This document shows positions 32,654 through 45,038 of a stretch of 64,000 nt of DNA, piece after piece (within the stretch, counting starts at the first letter, position 1; each line of letters starts with the position of its first letter). The notes below the pieces were generated by a model, which ran no database searches, was not told the DNA's origin, and saw nothing but the letters and a program-made list of their open reading frames with translations. The translations under genes were made by a program, and so were the position numbers. Location: NCBI GenBank assembly GCA_014529385.2, contig CM043956.1, positions 89,788,221 through 89,852,220 of the forward strand. The letters run 5' to 3'. Source of the DNA: Adiantum capillus-veneris (lineage: Eukaryota; Streptophyta; Polypodiopsida; Polypodiales; Pteridaceae).

Positions 32654-33135
32654 CGACACCGTGGCTGGTGCATTAGTCAAGACAAAAGGCATGACTAGAT
32701 ATTCAAAAAGATCAAACGTTGTACAAAATGCGGTCTTTAGGATATATTCATCCACTATCCTTATTTGTTGATAGCCACTTTTGAGGTCAATCCTACTGAA
32801 GTAGGTAGATCCTTGTAGCTTATCAAACAGATCTTCTACCCGAGGCATGGAAAATGATCTATTTTTTATAGTGATATGAATCAGTGCTCGATAGTCCACA
32901 CACATATGGTATGTACCATCTTTCTTTTGCACTAAAAGGACTAGAGAATGAAAGGGAGAGGAACTAGGCCTCACCATCCATTTGTCTACCAATTTTCGTA
33001 CTTGCCTCATGATCTCCTCTTGTTGAGCTTGGAAAACTCAATAATGAGGCTTATTAGGCAGTGAGCTTCCTGGTAGGAGCTCAATTCAATGGTCATCATC
33101 CCCTCGTTTTGAATTTAACTCCATATGGATATAAT
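32654..33135 (-). pseudogene. Ty3/gypsy reverse transcriptase, different family, 3'-truncated
   Basis: Minus strand: EIMRQVRKLVDKW, SSSPFHSLVLLVQKKDGTYH, MCVDYRALIHITIKNRSF, LQGSTYFSRIDLKSGYQQIR (first catalytic Asp intact) and FEYLVMPFVLTNAPAT. This is the fingers and palm of a gypsy RT of more usual type than the array. It breaks off exactly at the LTR boundary at 32653, so that LTR element inserted into it. The Asp-Asp motif and everything beyond are absent. Confidence 0.88.
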
Positions 33136-34110
33136 CAATGAACACATCTTGGAATCCTTTTAGAAAATTAGACAAGACTTCTAACTCTTCTTGATTCCTA
33201 CCATTTAAATTTGATGAAACATTAGGACCTTTTAGGGACTCTTTAACAAAAATCATGTACGCAAAAACTGATCTCTTCATTGATTTATCAAAAGCAAGAG
33301 GATTTACAACAGATAGTAGCCTTGAGATATAAATCCCAAAACTTGTCTTCATATTTGTGGATAGACTCATGGGAGAGAATCTTTAAACTACACCATTCGG
33401 TAAGCACTTTGTCCTTTGCATCTCTTGCAAGGAATTTCTTCATGATGGAAACTCATAGAGTTTTCCATGTCTTTGGGGATTCACCGTTTCCACAAAGGCT
33501 AGACCACCATTGACGAACTGATTTCTAGAAGTGCAGAGCTACATGGTGAAGCATGGAAGACTCCTTGAAGCTACATCGCATAGCATGGAGGACTTCGTGA
33601 ATCCCTCGTTGCCAAAGGCCGCATCAAATTGTTGGATGAAGTCCAATACTTTGTTGGTAGCACCAAAGTGCCATCATAGGTGAGAAAAGAGATACTCTTT
33701 CCTCCCTTTTTGAGCTTATTGAGATTTTGTGACCTTCAACATGCAGGGTAAGATTTGTGATGTCCTCCCCTCTTGTATTCTCTAGGAGAATAGCCATAGC
33801 TTTCATCGGAACAGGGGGAAGGTGAAGAAGAAGGAGAAGAGGGTGATCTCTTTCTTGCCCTTTTATTACTTTGTTTCATCTCTTACCTTTTGAAGTGACA
33901 AGGATAAGGACAGTGGGTTGATCGTTTTCTCTTGAGAGGAGTTGGCGATCATCTAGACCGCCATCTTCATGGAGCCACATATTCAGAGGAACTTAAATAT
34001 TCATTACTTTCTTGCTCTTTGGATTCCTCCTCTTCTATGGGAGAGAGTCTTATTTTGGTGGTCTGATGATGATGAGCTCATAGAAGATGTTCTCGATGAT
34101 TAATATCTTA
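33136..34110 (-). pseudogene. Gag remnant of the same gypsy element, fused to the pre-RT linker by deletion
   Basis: Minus strand, several frames. A Ser/Arg-rich N-terminus (KRARKRSPSSPSSSPSP) leads to MKAMAILLENTRGEDITNL, then SSMLHHVALHF, VRQWWSSLCGNGESPKTWKT, IMKKFLARDAKDKVLTEWCS and HKYEDKFWDLYLKAT (gag core). It then jumps to FAYMIFVKESLKG and FLKGFQDVFIDYIHMELN, which normally precede RT, so the rest of gag and the protease have been deleted near 33290. Confidence 0.75.
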
Positions 34111-34443
34111 AATAAAATAGAAGAAATAAATTGGAAACATACTACCAGTCAAAAGAAAACCTCAATGTTTTTTCCTCCATGATTAAGAGGCACAATTGTT
34201 AAGATATTTTCCTAATACTTTATTAAAATAAGGTGAAGTAAACAAATAACTCTCAAAATAATTTATTAGGTGAGGTATTTACCTTAACCTCATATAGTAT
34301 GTATACATATGTAGATTATCAAGAATGGTCCCATGTATCTAAATATATGTATCATGATGCTCAATAGTTAGGAATAAAAGCATACCTAAATAGAGATTAA
34401 AGTGATTTACTTAATGGAGAGATATAATTTTCACACAAAAGAA

Positions 34444-34495
<52 letters not shown>

Positions 34496-34850
34496 AATAC
34501 ACGTGGTTCACCCAATGTGGGCTATGTCCACGAGAAGAAACTACTCAATGTCTTTGCACTTCAAACTAGAAGTAGGTTACAAAGGGATCTACCCTTAATG
34601 TAATTCATGCCTTGCTTCACTCTCACCACCTCACATATACATTGCTTCACCAACTCCACACTCCATTTTGTGTGTTGAATAGGCTTCCTTTTGTAGGCCA
34701 AAATGGGTTGCATTCTCTCATGAGAGACAACCTTTTCTAGCCACCCGTGTGTAGATAAATCCAAGTAGAACTCCTCCATGCACCCATGTGTAGCCGCCCT
34801 TGAGTAGACAAGTCATCCTAGAAATTATCCATTGGCCCGTGTGTAGCCAT
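34111..34850. other. Unassigned stretch with an (AG)n tract
   Basis: AT-rich up to 34446, then (AG)n at 34447-34494. Next comes ACGTGGTTCACCCAATGTGG, a phrase of a kind I associate with plant LTRs, though I cannot pair it with a second copy. No coding domain is seen. Confidence 0.35.
34447..34494. repeat. (AG)n microsatellite
   Basis: About 24 AG units, uninterrupted. Confidence 0.95.
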
Positions 34851-37246
34851 TGATAGCCGTTTTTCGGCTCTTTGTAATTGCCACAGTGAGTTACTTCACC
34901 CTACCAAAATCACCCAAACACTGTGGCTATCCCTACCATTTCACTGTACATAGGCGTGCGTGAGTCACGGAACTTTTCCCATATCTTCTTAAAAAACCCT
35001 CAATTAGCTAGTCATTGGGCTAGTTGAGCCAAAAAAATAAAAAAAAAATAAAAAAAAATAAAAAAAAATAAAAAAATATAATTATATTATGGCCCATGCG
35101 TATGTAAATATTTCTTTGTATATAGGGCCTAAATAAAAGTTTTTTCATAATTATTTTGGTATTTATTTAAATATTTCTACCTAGGTGTGTGTTATTTATG
35201 CTCTGTACATTGGCTCACCATTACCACATTTTTTTCTTACCATTTTTCATACTCTTTATTCCATATAGAAATATTTTCATGTAAGCTTCTCTTATATTTG
35301 GTGTAACTCCACCCCAACAAAAATCCAAAAAAACTAGTTCTATTTATGTGTATATTTTTTCACTATTGTGATTTTATTTTTTTCCTTCCTACATCTATTC
35401 TCTATTACTCTCATAAATTAGACCATCAAAAATATTCATTTTTTTACGATAGACTTATGATGAGAGAGATTTATTTTGACCCCTTTATATTTTTTCCACC
35501 TATATTATTGACATGTACATATATTTTTTAGACCCCTCAATATTTGATTTTCTTAGTTGTACTATTCACTATTATCATGCTCTCAACAATATCTTCAATT
35601 ATAGACCTACCAAATAAGGTCAAGGGTAGGTGGCATGCATACATGCACTATGGAGGGCTCACTCTTGGAGGTATTCAAAAGAATCATCCAAAGAAGGACC
35701 CCACAAGGACCTTGTGCAGTGGAAAAAAACGGTCGGTTTTGCTGAAGTTTTAAAGTTCACTTGCTCTCCGAATTTGAAAAGGTGATACAAACAAAAGTTG
35801 TAGCTCGTGGGCTGAACTTTTGCCTCAAATTTTTTCATATTTTTTTGAGCTACGAGCTGTGAGCTATGATTTTATTAGTGGACCCCAATTTTCCCATGCT
35901 ATGCAGCCACACTCTCTCTTCCACTTTATCATTTTCCTCTTTCACACACACTTCTCCACTCATCATCCCCACCTCTCTCACCACTCCTCTCTGCACCCTA
36001 CTCACCTTCTCCTCAACCTTGAAGAATAAGAGAAACCATGGTGAACTCATACCTCCCACACACAATTCCATTCCAAAATTGACCACCTAGTCTCATTTTT
36101 CCTCCTCCAATTTACCCATATCTATCAAAAAAACCACAAAATTCAGCCTCTTCTCTTAAAAGACAGCATCATGGTGGTTGATTACTTAGCTTCAATTACC
36201 TTGTCTCTCAAGGAAGGTCAAGAGTGGAGAAAAAATGTACCGTCAAAGCTAGTGGACCGTCAACAAGCGTCAAAAATTGGCCCTACTCAAGACACTTGGA
36301 GCATCAACCTTGTAAGAAATCCACCTTTTCTTACCTCTTAAGAGTTTTTCTTCCTTATTTGTATCCTACATGGATACTCCCATTGTAAATATCCAATTCC
36401 ATTTGTAAATTAATACTAACTCTACTAACACTAACCCACTATGAAAAGTCCTATCACCTCCATTTCTCTCCTCTCTCTTTCCCCACCAACTTCTTGATAA
36501 TTCCAAGCAAAAGAAATTAGATAAATTGCGGAAAATCTAACCCAACCATGGTTAGAGGAGTAACCCTAGCCTTCAAAATTGCTATAAAAGGAGGGTGTAA
36601 CTAGCACAAAAGGGGGGAGCCATAAGCAAGAGCACTATGCTATAGCTTGAGAAGCCAAGCTCAACCTCTCTAGAAGGAGCTCTTGAGTGAAAGCTCATTG
36701 TCTTATGCATGTGCATGTGTTGTAATAGGGGATTAGCAAGGGAACTCTATGCCATTGTAAGAGAGAGAGAGTGATCATTCAATTGAGAGTAGGAAATCTA
36801 TCATTTCTCCTACTAGTGTAAGCCCAACATTTGCTGAATCAAGGAGGGTGGATTTGGACTAAGCTTGGATACTTTATCTCCCTTCCAACGTGAAGTAATG
36901 GACAACAATGATGCATAAGTGTCTTGGTGTTTTTTGTTAAGTTCTTGATAGCTTGTCTCTGGTGTTGTCATCAATCTAGCCATAAATCCCACATACTGTA
37001 AGAGGGCGACAGGGTGGAGAGGACTCCCCTGGCTTTAAGACAGTGATTGGGGTGGCTTTTTTTGTGATGTGTTGTGGTGAAATTTATGCAAGCTATGTTG
37101 AACAAATACTAATCTCACTTTGATTTGTCATGACAGATTTGTAAGAAGGTATTAATGCAACAAGCACCCCCTCCCCCTTTCTCTCTCTTTCTTAAATATA
37201 TAGTTGTGTTTGCTTGATCATTGCCGATACGTTTCAAAGCAGCCCG

Positions 37247-37293
<47 letters not shown>

Positions 37294-37476
37294 TCTCTCT
37301 CTACGCGTCCTAGTTCGCATCCAAAACTAGGTGGTGCCCCAAATTTGTGTAGGGTTAGGTTGCGAGTTTGTGTGTGTGTTTGTTGTTTTTTCCAACCCCA
37401 ACCCAATTGAGCAGCATGGGAGCCTAGAAGAGTGCTTGGAGGCCACTCTTCTTGTTGCCCGCCCCAGACCGCCTCA
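34851..37476 (+). repeat. Solo LTR of the gag-only element family
   Basis: It begins TGATAGCCG and ends GACCGCCTCA, and matches along its length the two LTRs of the minus-strand element at 44827-53097. Shared marks include AACACACACGCCTATG-type text, GTGCATACATGCACTATGGA, CAACTTCTTGATAATTCC and a (CT)n run at 37249-37302. Here it lies in the opposite orientation and has no internal region beside it. I see no clear target duplication (GCCAT left, CCGTA right). The LTR holds no supported gene; short frames inside are chance. Confidence 0.8.
37249..37302. repeat. (CT)n microsatellite inside the LTR
   Basis: CT run with one CA interruption, at the same place in the LTR as the (AG)n runs at 45004-45036 and 50119-50174 on the other strand. 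Confidence 0.95.
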
Positions 37477-37789
37477 CCGTAAACAAGTCTACTTGAAACT
37501 CATCCATCGACCATTGAATTTGGCTACTGACCAAAGACTTCCAGCTATCCTCCATTGGCCAACCGACCAACCTACCGGCCATTTTCAGGTCACTTTTTGA
37601 TTGCCGTCCGGTCATAATATTTTGGCAAGCAGAAATATTGGTGAGTGATTTTTCTCAAGTACAATGTCTTCTCCTCATACCATGGGCCCTCCAAGAGTAC
37701 ACTTTTTTTCATAAAAAGTACAAGGGGTGAATTAGGCTCCGTACTTAACAATCTTCCTCTTGGAGATTGCTTTCTATCCTAGATTCTTA
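37477..37789. other. Spacer between solo LTR and copia remnant
   Basis: About 310 bp with no recognised coding sequence. The text near 37720 (AAGGGGTGAATTAGGCTCC) just beyond the copia 3' end may be an LTR edge. Confidence 0.3.
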
Positions 37790-38950
37790 TCCTTGAATGA
37801 TTGAAGACAAGTAGGAGCTCAACTTATCCTTGTTAGCCATCATTGTGAACATGTTTGCAAGATTCTTGCTCTTGTGCACCTCTCCAAGCTTTAGTTGCTC
37901 CTCTTCGAAAAGATTACCTATGAAGTGATACCTCACCTCTATATGCCTCATCCTTGAGTGAAAGGCTAAATTCTTTGCAAGATGAATGTCACTTTGACTA
38001 TCATATAAAAGAGACAACTGTCTTGCTTGTATACTAGCTCCTCCAAGAGTATATGAAGCCACAATATTTCTTTGCTTGCCTCCATGAGAGCTACATATTT
38101 CGCTATCGTGGCAAAAAGTGAGACCACATTTTGTAGCTTTGAATCCCACCTCACTATTGTGCCTTCAATTATGAAGACGTAGCCAGTAGTGTTCTTCAAG
38201 TATCCCATATCTAGATCAACATACCCTTGCAAGAAAATATCAGTACCTCCAAAAAACAAAGCACTTGTAGTTGTTCCCTTTAAATACCTTAGTATCCACT
38301 TTATAACTTGCAAATGCTCTTTGCCTATATTATCCATGAAACTACTCACAACTCCCACTGCATCTACAATATCTGGCCTTGTCCAGACCATAGCATACAT
38401 TAGAGAACCTAACAATGCATCAGATGGAACCTTAGACACATAGACTATCTCCTCTTATGTCTTTGGACACATATCCTTGGCTAGTTTAAAGTGACTAGCT
38501 AGAGGTGTAGACACCAATTTTGCAATTTTCATTGCAAACCTTTTTAGTACTTTTTTGATGTAATCCTCTTGAGATATATTTAGTGTCTTCTTCATTGTGT
38601 CGACGAATGATATATTCATACCAAGTATCCACTTTGCAACACCTAAATTGTTCATTGGAAAATACTTTGACTAATCCTCTTTTAGGTCTTTGATATCCTA
38701 CATGTTAGCACTTACAATCATCATGTCTTTAGCATACAACATCGGGATGATGAACTTCCCATCTCCCAAATTCTTTGTGTAGACACAATATATCCATCGG
38801 TCAAACTTTAGATACTACTATTTTGATGCTTGCTTTAGACCATACAAGCTCTTATTTAGCCTGCAAACCATTTTCACCTTACCCTTTTCTTCATACCCCT
38901 TTGGTTGAAGCATGTAAATCTCCTCCTCCAAGTCATCATGAGGGAATTGT
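37790..38950 (-). pseudogene. Ty1/copia reverse transcriptase C-half and RNase H
   Basis: Minus strand: [33 protein letters not shown] (copia hallmark), then a decayed catalytic box MLYAKDMMIV in place of YVDD, MNNLGVAKWILGM, YIKKVLKRFAM, SLMYAMVWTRPDIVDAVGVV, VIKWILRYLKGT, and RNase H GYVDLDMGYLKNTTGYVF, followed by HSRMRHIEVRYHFIGN. There are several stops and a frameshift near 38000. The 5' part (gag, protease, integrase) is absent. Confidence 0.88.
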
Positions 38951-39345
38951 GAGAACCTAGGGGTTTCCTAGAGAGATTCTTTGCCCTCCCACCCATTATA
39001 TTGGCACCTGGACATCTTCCATAGAATCCCCTATCCACACCTAGCAATCATCTCTTGGCTTGAGTCCGTGACCCCCCTAGGTTTGCCCTTGGCCTTACAT
39101 TACCCCCCATGCCCCCCCCCCTTTTGGAAAAGTGTTTTTGTCCTCAAAAACAAAAGAGGTGAAAGTGTCGTAAAGAACATTAATGTTTTTGGCAGTGGCA
39201 TCCTTCATGGAGTCAACTATCCGTTTGACTAGTGCATGGTACAGTAAGAGGCTCAATGATATCAAGAAGAGCATCTTGATTTTCCATATTGTCGTCCCTT
39301 TGCAACCATCTTGTGAATCCAACTCATATACAACATAGCATGTAG
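38951..39345. other. Unassigned stretch with a C-rich run
   Basis: It contains a near-pure C run around 39104-39120. A minus-strand frame (39352-39095) is not recognised. No terminal repeat is seen. Confidence 0.3.
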
Positions 39346-39455
39346 ACTCCATTTAGTACTCACTTGAGTATGCTAAATGAGTTATCACAACTGCGATGTA
39401 CTCCATTTAGTACTCACTTGAGTATGCTAAATGAGTTATCACAACTGCGATGTAC
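39346..39455. repeat. Two-copy tandem duplication, period 54 bp
   Basis: The text CCATTTAGTACTCACTTGAG through GCGATGTAC occurs at 39349 and again at 39403, apparently without change, so the duplication is recent. Confidence 0.93.
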
Positions 39456-41340
39456 CCCAAAGAGTACCTATTTCACTTTCCATGAAAGTAACTGGATAAC
39501 ATAACTCATCAGCAAAGCTTAAGTCCTTGACTTGTTATCTTTGCATCATTAAAAAACTCCATCGTAACTAGTGGAGAACTAGTGTTCAAGGAATTAACAA
39601 TTTTTTAAATAACCATCTTGGTTAACTTGAAAAATCAACAAGCACCCAAAGTAAGACATGATATCTAATGGTGATTGGTATACTGGAAATTAATCTCATA
39701 GAGATACTGCACATAGAGTGCAAGCTGCTTTATAAGAGACTAATGTCCTGAATTTGCATGTTGTTCCAAATCAGCCTTTGCTAAACACTAGGGCCCATAA
39801 CACCTAGTGTGCATGCATTTAACAAAAATAGATTCAAGCTTGCATATCCATTATCCCACTTTCCAATGCTTATGGCTAACGTATGCTCACAGCTCACAGG
39901 GAAAGATCTAAATGCTTTCCATGTGAAAGTTGTGCTAACATATTTGGACCATAATAGAAAGTGAAAATCGATCACACCTAGGTACCAAATGAAACACATT
40001 TTAATTAACAGAATATAGCTTTGATACATATATAAAAAACCATTTATTAAAGTTGTTTTATAGTAGTTGTACCTTAACAAGTTTGACTAGGTATCCGACA
40101 ATTCCAAGCCATTAAAACTATTTCTGATATGATGTGTTCAAAATGGTCTAAGAAACGGACTTGAAGAGCATATGTGGACTTTGTTGCGACAGATAATTCA
40201 AATAACGTGTACCAGTGTCAGCCCCAAAGACTCATATTATCCACATGTGGAATATGTATCAGATAAGGATGTCTAAAAAAATAACATCCTTCTAGTACGA
40301 GATGTACTTGGGTGTGGAGGTAACTATAAACACTCAATGACATGAGTGAGAAGGATCCTCATAAACCTTTCTCCACCATGGCTAGGGCCAAACTCCCTAA
40401 GTTTCTAGACCATGTTGTATCCCATGTGAGAACATGTGCCAAATCAAGCCCTACATGTACTTTCATAACTGCATAATGTAATTTGGACACTACGGCCCAT
40501 AATACTTTGCTTCTATATGACCTTTTCATGTCTATGAAGAGAAAAATGGATGAAAACCAAAAAGATTATATATACTACGTGAAAAAATAAACCATAACGT
40601 ATTAAAAAATGAAATGAAATCAAAGCCGATGCATACTTAGAGGTTGAACATAGTGTTCACTTACTTGTAGTCAAATGCACATGACCAAATTTCGTGCCAG
40701 CTGCAAAGGCCTAGGAACACTAGTTGAAAGATTAATGAAAATCAAGGATCATTGTATTGGTAATCATTAAGAAGAGAATGGGGTCTAGGAAGGTCTCTTT
40801 ATTTGGCAGTTTAAGGGAGTCAAACCTCTAGTATTAAGAAAGAAATCAAAAGACAATTTTTGAATTCAAACAGGCAAAATGACTAGTTTATTTGAACTCA
40901 AATTTCCCCCTTGAAATGAATTTAAAAATCTAGCGAGTAAAACCATATCATGTAGCATATCTATGGAGAGAGCTTGGTGTGTAGATTATAGAACTACAAT
41001 CTCCTCTCAAATCCAAGATCATATGTAGGAGTTATGGTGGGCTGAAAATCATAAAGTTGTCTACCCCTTTTTCTAGGGAGAAAAGTGCATCCTTTGACCA
41101 CTCTTACACCTCTCTTATACACCCACCATTCTTGCACACATGGTGTGCATCTATTTTTCAAAATGTTAATCACCATCATAATCTCATGGCAAATAAAGAG
41201 GCCCTCCTAGAACCCAACCTCTTCCTAACACTTGGGTGCCGTTGAAATCCAAACCCCTTGATTAAAATTGAGAATGTGAAAACCTTGGTTAGACTCTCAA
41301 TGAAAACTCCTCAAACTAGTAGCCAACGATGACCAACATT
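39456..41340. other. Unassigned AT-rich stretch
   Basis: About 1.9 kb with no domain, terminal repeat or RNA gene that I can recognise. Short open frames on both strands are unsupported. Confidence 0.4.
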
Positions 41341-41474
41341 GTCTACCATATTTAATTGAAATTAGCTTGGGAATCTCACTTGTCCACTACCGCTTGGTAG
41401 TGGACAACACTGTCTACCATATTTAATTGAAATTAGCTTGGGAATCTCACTTGTCCACTACCGCTTGGTAGATT
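41341..41474. repeat. Two-copy tandem duplication, period 71 bp, with a 9-bp hairpin
   Basis: GTCTACCATATTTAATTG restarts at 41341 and 41412. At 41382-41405 GTCCACTAC and GTAGTGGAC form a perfect stem around CGCTTG, and this hairpin spans the repeat junction. Confidence 0.9.
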
Positions 41475-41666
41475 GCGGATTTCTTTCCTTGAAAGTATAT
41501 GTGTGATCATTGAACACATATGGAGTGATTATATAGTATCTAGATCATACTTCTAATAAATACAACTCATAGAGACATAACCAATGCTAGAAGTAAGCAA
41601 AAACTCTTTTAAATTTAGAATCATCTCTCCAATACAAAATAGCTATACCAGATTTTCTTGGGTTTG

Positions 41667-42659
41667 TGTTGATGGCTAGGTCAACAACACGATATAGCTC
41701 TACAAAGCCTTATTTTTTGAGAGTTATGAAATGCTGTGGATTATGGTCATAAACATCATTTGTGATAAGTAGGTAGTCTAGTAGCAAAATCCGGGGTGCA
41801 ATGGAACTTCCAGATTGTAAATACCAAGCCATTTGGCCCCTCAAAGTCTATTTTAGGTTTAACCAAGGTAACCTTAGTATATAAGGTACCTATGTCATTT
41901 TTGCACACACAACTATCATAATCAAAGTTTAGCATTGTCGTCTACTGTGTGTGAGAGAGGAAGAGAGAGAGCGTGAGCTTCATCCTGGCACTACTCCCCG
42001 CTCCTTCATCACATTGGAGATCCGCTGCACCATCGTGCTAGCCTCGGCAAGAGCTACGGAACAATGCTAGGCATTCCTCACGGAGCGAACGTTCCCGCAT
42101 CTACGATCTACTCGTGGTCGTAAGTATATCAAATGTTGTCTGGTTTCCATCTTCAAGTATTCATTAGAACCATAGAGACATAAGCTACGCATAGGTACTC
42201 ATAGATTTCAGTTTTGAACAATTTCAAAATTCTGCTCTGTCTTTATACGCATTTTTTGAAGGCAAGTCTAGAGCTAGGATTTTGAGTGTAGAGGCTTAAG
42301 GACATGTGTATCCTAGTGAGGGGATGGTGTTCCTTGAGTTTTGTCTGATTCTGGTATGGTTTAGTGAGGGGATGGTGTTCCTTGAGTTTCGTATGATTCT
42401 GGTATGGCTTAGTGAGTTTCCTTCCGTTTGTGTGTATGTGGCTAGGTGGTGTAGTTGAGAGCAGTTAGATTCTAGGTTGTGGTTTAGTGGACCTTGCAGA
42501 GTGTTGTATCTGTAGTATGATCTCAGCATGATCTCAGCCTGACAAGCTAAAGAGATTTCCTCCTGTGCCTATCGTGTCATCTGTGTCCTTGATTGACATT
42601 ATGTTGATCTAGGTTGTGTTGCATGCACTTTATGGGTGGTGTGATTCGCTCCCGCAACA
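41667..42659 (+). repeat. 5' LTR of the Athila/Tat-type element
   Basis: It starts TGTTGATGGCTAGGTC and ends CGCTCCCGCAACA, TG...CA. It contains a 48-bp tandem duplication (restarts 42314 and 42362, TAGTGAGGGGATGGTG) that is single in the 3' LTR, which explains most of the length difference. The purine-rich GAGAGAGGAAGAGAGAGAGCG at 41951 is probably near the start of R, by position only. Confidence 0.93.
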
Positions 42660-42660
42660 T

Positions 42661-42679
42661 TGGCGCCGTTGCCGGGGAT
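42661..42679 (+). promoter_or_regulatory. Primer-binding site complementary to tRNA-Asp
   Basis: TGGCGCCGTTGCCGGGGAT lies one base after the LTR. This is the site used by Athila and related plant gypsy elements, complementary to the 3' end of tRNA-Asp. The tRNA assignment is from family knowledge. Confidence 0.88.
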
Positions 42680-43569
42680 ACAAGGACTTAGGTAGGTATT
42701 CCTACTAACACTCATGTGATGGTTGCTTGATTTAGTTTTGGCTATAGAAAGCATTTTTCTGAAGCGGATCCGGAAGAGGTTATTCCGAGATCAAGTACAT
42801 AATCAGGAAGAGTGTGCCTTGCCGAGGGTCTGCGACTAGGTAGATTTAGTTAGGATTTGTAGATTAGAGTAGTTGTTGTTGGTATGGTCGAGTGATTTGT
42901 GAGGTGATAAAAGCCTTTGCTAGTCCATGTGTGGCATTGAAGCGTTTTTCTACTCATAGATGCAAAACCCCATATTATTTGTAGGAGTAGCTTTAGGTAA
43001 GTGATCTTATTCTGATCTAGAGCTATTCATTATTGATTTATTTGCTAAAGTGCTTGTTTGTATTTGAAATCACTGAAAAGTCTGCCTTTGAGGTAAAAAT
43101 TTAAAAAAAAAACTTTTTGTTGATATTTTTGCATGACTGATTGATGTTGAGCATATAAGAGGGCATGTGCAAGGTTCTGTGTCAACAAAAACTACAATTC
43201 TATAAACTTGGACTTTATACGCATATAAAGTCTCAAGGGGCATCTGGAGATCAAATTTGAAAATTATGACTACACTTGTGTGTTTATAAGGAGGGTTTTA
43301 TCCCAAGTATACTCAGAAACTAGAGTTTTGACCAACTCTTGATACCCAAAAGACAAAAGACGGAGTGTCTGAAATCGTAAAAAGGAAAACTTGAGATTTT
43401 GAGCACAGTTTTGCATAAAAATTGGTAGAAGTGCTTGAAAACCAGTGGTAGACCTGCTTGTAAATGAGTTCTATCCAAAAATCTATCAGTAGACATCATA
43501 CGCGTATGAAGTCTCAAGGGTGATTTTGGCAGCAATTTTACACTTTTGACATTACACCCATCTTTTGTA

Positions 43570-44623
43570 TGTTATGTTGAGCACACCCGATTTCATGCCA
43601 TAGCACGTTCCTAACGTAAAATTAAAGTATCTACCTCAATCTTAATGTTTATGATGTGTGGGACCAAATGCTATTATGTACATAGTGTGATATATGCGAA
43701 AATAGATGCCACGGTTGCAGCTCTGTATATACCTTGCGGGGATAGCGAGGCCCTCGACGTGGCACTATAGCATGCTTTTTTCACATAAATATATGCCTAA
43801 TTTGCTTTGGGAATGTACAAATGTCAAGTGTTTCAAAGTGGCACGCTCGTTTTGCCTAGAAAGTTCAATTCGGGCAATCTCGGCAAAAAATAGCAGGTTT
43901 CGTGCGCTGGCGTGAAAGACGTGTCCAAAGTGCTTACCAAGTGGGAAAATTAGGTTTAACATGAAATTGGAGCCCAATGGGATTTTTCCACAATTTTAGG
44001 GATTTTTCCTTGCTCGTTTGGGCTTTTTACGGACAAAAAGTGACATTTTTGGGCTAAAAATGGCTAAAATTAGCCTAAAAATGATCAAAAATAGCCTAAA
44101 AATTTCTCAAAATGCCACATCAACAATGCTGGCGTTGTTGCTCAAGTTGTTTGGGAATTTTTAGAGCCAAGAATGAGCTCATTTGGGCACATGAGCAAGG
44201 AGATACAGCCATTCCTTTACAGGGTGCTAGTGCAGTCCCGTACTGCTTCCACTACATGGTTGATCCTGAGGCCTTCAATTAGGGTTTCCCCTCCTCAAAT
44301 AACTACTTGGGATTCTCCAATGAAGTACTGAAGCTTCCATGAAATGGTCACGACGAAGAATCGAAGCGTAAATTTAGGGTTTTTAATAGGTCGAATGAGC
44401 ACTGCATCTGTGCAATTGGGAGCGAGGCTACACCTAATCTTCACACACACAAGAGTTTTGAGTTAGTATTGGTTCTTTTTCAAGTGGAGCTTTCATGGCT
44501 GGAGTTTTGTTCTTTTTTATTGTGTTTTTTGCTTCAAATCGTCTACGCCTTGCTTGATGTTGCTACGAATCCTCATAGTCAGAGGCCTGACGCTTTCCTA
44601 GTCGCATTGCGCACTTCTTGACA
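43570..44623 (+). repeat. Solo LTR related to the LTR at 31469-32653
   Basis: It aligns with the reverse complement of that LTR in several blocks: ATGTACATAGTGTGATATATG, GGGGATAGCGAGGCCCTCG, AATGTACAAATGTCAAGTG then GTTTCAAAGTGGCAC, and the end CGCATTGCGCACTTCTTGACA. The exact ends are approximate because no target duplication is visible. No internal region accompanies it. Confidence 0.65.
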
Positions 44624-44826
44624 CCGCCAAATCTCATATCATTTGGATATATAGATTGAGAGTTAAGTGGATTTTACTCTTTCATAGGATTTCCTTGTGA
44701 AAACTAATGATTTTGATCAATTTTGACATCCAAGAGTTATTGTGAGTACATATTCTTCTTCCACACACTAAGAGGCACCTCTCGTAGAAACAGAACTAAA
44801 ATCTGAGCCAAAGACTTCATACGCGT

Positions 44827-45000
44827 TGAGGCGATCCGGGGCAGGCATCAAGAAGAGTGGCCTCTAAGAACCCTTCTAGGCTCCCGTGCTGCTCAATTGG
44901 GTTGGGGTCGGAAAAAGCAACAAATACACACACAAACCCGCTACCTAACCCTACACAAATTTGGGGCACCACCTAGTTTTGGATGCAAACTAGGACACGT

Positions 45001-45038
<38 letters not shown>

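Noticed and set aside
35346-36090. Short frames inside the solo LTR and its two relatives (46196-47078, 51890-52437)
   Set aside because: The frames are broken differently in each LTR copy, so they are not conserved genes.
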